Origin: Gammaproteobacteria bacterium
GTDB lineage: Bacteria > Pseudomonadota > Gammaproteobacteria > Steroidobacterales > GCA-2729495
NCBI GenBank assembly: GCA_023150055.1
Contig: JAKLLP010000139.1
Span: forward strand, 1-6,026
Length of the DNA: 6,026 nt
Reading direction: 5' to 3'
Under the pieces are notes generated by a model that was given only the letters and a program-made list of their open reading frames with translations, was not told where the DNA came from and ran no database searches. The position numbers and the translations under genes are program-made. Position 1 is the first letter of the stretch, and each line of letters opens with the position of its first letter. Positions 4,597 through 6,026 of the stretch are shown piece after piece.

Positions 4597-6021
4597 ATGC
4601 GTTGCAGACCGCTGTGTGCGGCCATCGTGGCTGTGCTGATGTGCGTTGGTGTCGAAGCGTCGGAAACCGTGCAGGGTCTGCCGGAAACGGTGGTCAAGGC
4701 ACTGGTCAAGGCGAAGATCCCTCCGGACTCGTTCAGCGTGTACGTGCAGGAGGTCGGTCGGGACAAGGCGCTCCTCGCTTACCACGCCGATGTGCCGCGC
4801 AATCCGGCCTCCGCGATGAAGCTCGTGACCACCTACCTGGCGCTGGAAATGCTCGGCCCGAATTTCACCTGGACGACGACGGCGCTGTCGGCGGGCGTGC
4901 CCCGCGGCGGCGTGCTGGAGGGTGATCTCTGGCTCAAGGGGCAGGGCGACCCGTTCCTGGTGCTCGAGCGGTTCTGGCTGTTGGTGCGGGAGCTGCGACT
5001 GCGCGGCGTGCGGGAAATTCGTGGCGACCTGGTGATCGACAACACCTATTTCGACGTGGGTGATATCCGTCCGGGGGATTTCGATGGCAGGCCGTACAGC
5101 CCGTACAACGTGATTCCCGATGCGTTGCTGGTGAATTTCCAGTCGGTGAACTTCAGTTTCCGTCCCGACCTGGCTGCCAATCGCGTCGAGATCCTCGCCG
5201 ATCCGCTGCCGGCGAACCTGCGTATCCGCAACCAGATCCAGCTCGTCGACGGCCGCTGCACGGGCCGGACCAACCGCATCAACTTCACCGTGGCCGAGGC
5301 GGGCAGCGGCCGGGACGAGGCGACTTTTACCGGCCGCTACAGCCGTCGTTGCGGTGAATACCGGGTGGCCCGCAGCCTCGTCGCCGGGCCGTCCTATGCT
5401 TACGGGCTGTTTCGCGCACTCTGGGAGGAGAGCGGCGGCACTCTGCGCGGGGGCCTGCGGGTCGCCTCTGCCGGGGACGGACTGAAGACCCTGGCGACGC
5501 TGGAGTCATTGCCGCTGAGCGATGTCATTACCAGCGTCAACAAGCACAGCAACAACGTCATGGCCCGTCACCTGCTCCTCACGCTCGGTGCCGAGCGCTT
5601 CGGCGCGCCGGGTACCGTCGAGAAGGGCCAGCGGGCGGCGGCCATGGAACTCAGCCGGCTCGGTCTCGAGTTCCCGGAGTTCAATATCGGTAACGGCGCG
5701 GGGCTGGCCCGCGAGACCCGCATATCCGCCCGCAACCTCACGCGGGTATTACTCGCCGCCGAGAGCGGGCCTTATGGGGCCGAGTTCGAGTCCTCGCTGG
5801 CCCTCGCGGGGCTGGACGGCACGGTACGCCGGCGCTTCCGCGACGCCGAGTCGAAGGGACGCATGCACCTGAAGAGCGGCACGCTCAACGGGGTACGCGC
5901 GATGGCCGGATATATCCACAGCCGGTCGGGCCGGAAATTCGCGGTCAGCGTCATACAGAATGGCAAGGGCTGGGGCGACGAGGCACAGGCGGCGATGCTC
6001 CTGTGGGTGTACCGACAATAG
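4597..6021 (+). CDS. dacB: D-alanyl-D-alanine carboxypeptidase/endopeptidase, PBP4 class (peptidase family S13)
   Basis: This is a periplasmic low-molecular-weight penicillin-binding protein that trims D-Ala from, and cuts D-Ala cross-links in, peptidoglycan. Its 474 residues match the roughly 477 of E. coli DacB. The three active-site motifs are intact: S72-AM-K75 (nucleophile serine and base lysine), S318-N-N320 (SxN) and K426-S-G428 (KTG equivalent), with the large insert between the first and second motifs typical of class C. The start at 4597 gives a proper signal peptide (MRCRPLCAAIVAVLMCVGVEAS) with a likely cut after EAS; the frame stays open back to 4486, but that longer start would bury the signal peptide. 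A weak GGACGG lies 8 bases before the ATG. Two cysteines in the exported part, C221 and C252, could form a disulfide. The usual DGSGLSR-like segment reads NGAGLAR (366-372). It diverges from the DUF3187 gene. Confidence 0.93.
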   Translation: MRCRPLCAAIVAVLMCVGVEASETVQGLPETVVKALVKAKIPPDSFSVYVQEVGRDKALLAYHADVPRNPASAMKLVTTYLALEMLGPNFTWTTTALSAGVPRGGVLEGDLWLKGQGDPFLVLERFWLLVRELRLRGVREIRGDLVIDNTYFDVGDIRPGDFDGRPYSPYNVIPDALLVNFQSVNFSFRPDLAANRVEILADPLPANLRIRNQIQLVDGRCTGRTNRINFTVAEAGSGRDEATFTGRYSRRCGEYRVARSLVAGPSYAYGLFRALWEESGGTLRGGLRVASAGDGLKTLATLESLPLSDVITSVNKHSNNVMARHLLLTLGAERFGAPGTVEKGQRAAAMELSRLGLEFPEFNIGNGAGLARETRISARNLTRVLLAAESGPYGAEFESSLALAGLDGTVRRRFRDAESKGRMHLKSGTLNGVRAMAGYIHSRSGRKFAVSVIQNGKGWGDEAQAAMLLWVYRQ

Positions 6022-6026
6022 CGGCG

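Noticed and set aside
1..6026. CRISPR arrays, tRNA or rRNA genes, insertion sequences, transposase or integrase genes
   Set aside because: No regularly spaced repeats, no tRNA-like fold, no rRNA sequence and no mobile-element gene or paired terminal repeats were seen; the window is almost fully covered by ordinary chromosomal genes.

Overview
This window is GC-rich chromosomal DNA from a proteobacterium, most likely a gammaproteobacterium. The pointers are a PBP4-type DacB, a DUF3187-type outer-membrane protein, a sigma-54 activator with an FhlA/NorR-style C-terminal helix-turn-helix, and strong G/C preference at third codon positions. I cannot name the species. I see no mobile elements, RNA genes or CRISPR arrays.

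Region 1 (1-2150) is a divergent regulatory unit. The start of a gene for a small membrane or secreted protein runs leftward off the edge (130 to 1). A near-perfect sigma-54 promoter (198-182) points at it, followed by a 5' UTR hairpin and a good ribosome binding site. Pointing right is a sigma-54 activator with two PAS domains and no receiver domain (309-2150). Between them lie an A/T-rich spacer and two inverted repeats placed like upstream activator sites. The second repeat also overlaps the activator's own probable sigma-70 promoter. The simplest reading is a self-contained switch: the PAS activator senses a signal, binds the repeats, turns on the leftward gene and limits its own synthesis.

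Region 2 (2151-3547) holds two tightly linked genes: a membrane CDP-alcohol phosphatidyltransferase and, 3 bases later, a HAD-IB phosphatase. A perfect TATAAT sits so that transcription would begin at the first gene's ATG, suggesting a leaderless message. The pair looks like a two-step phospholipid head-group module (CDP-diacylglycerol plus a phosphorylated alcohol, then dephosphorylation), as in phosphatidylglycerol synthesis, but the substrate is not fixed by the sequence.

Region 3 (3518-6021) is a divergent pair of envelope genes. A DUF3187-family predicted outer-membrane protein reads leftward and overlaps the phosphatase gene tail to tail by 30 bases. Rightward is dacB, a periplasmic D-Ala-D-Ala carboxypeptidase/endopeptidase with all three active-site motifs. 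Only 38 bases separate their starts. Regions 2 and 3 thus share an envelope theme (lipid, outer membrane, peptidoglycan). The most interesting part is the compact sigma-54 control region at 130-309 and its unseen target.
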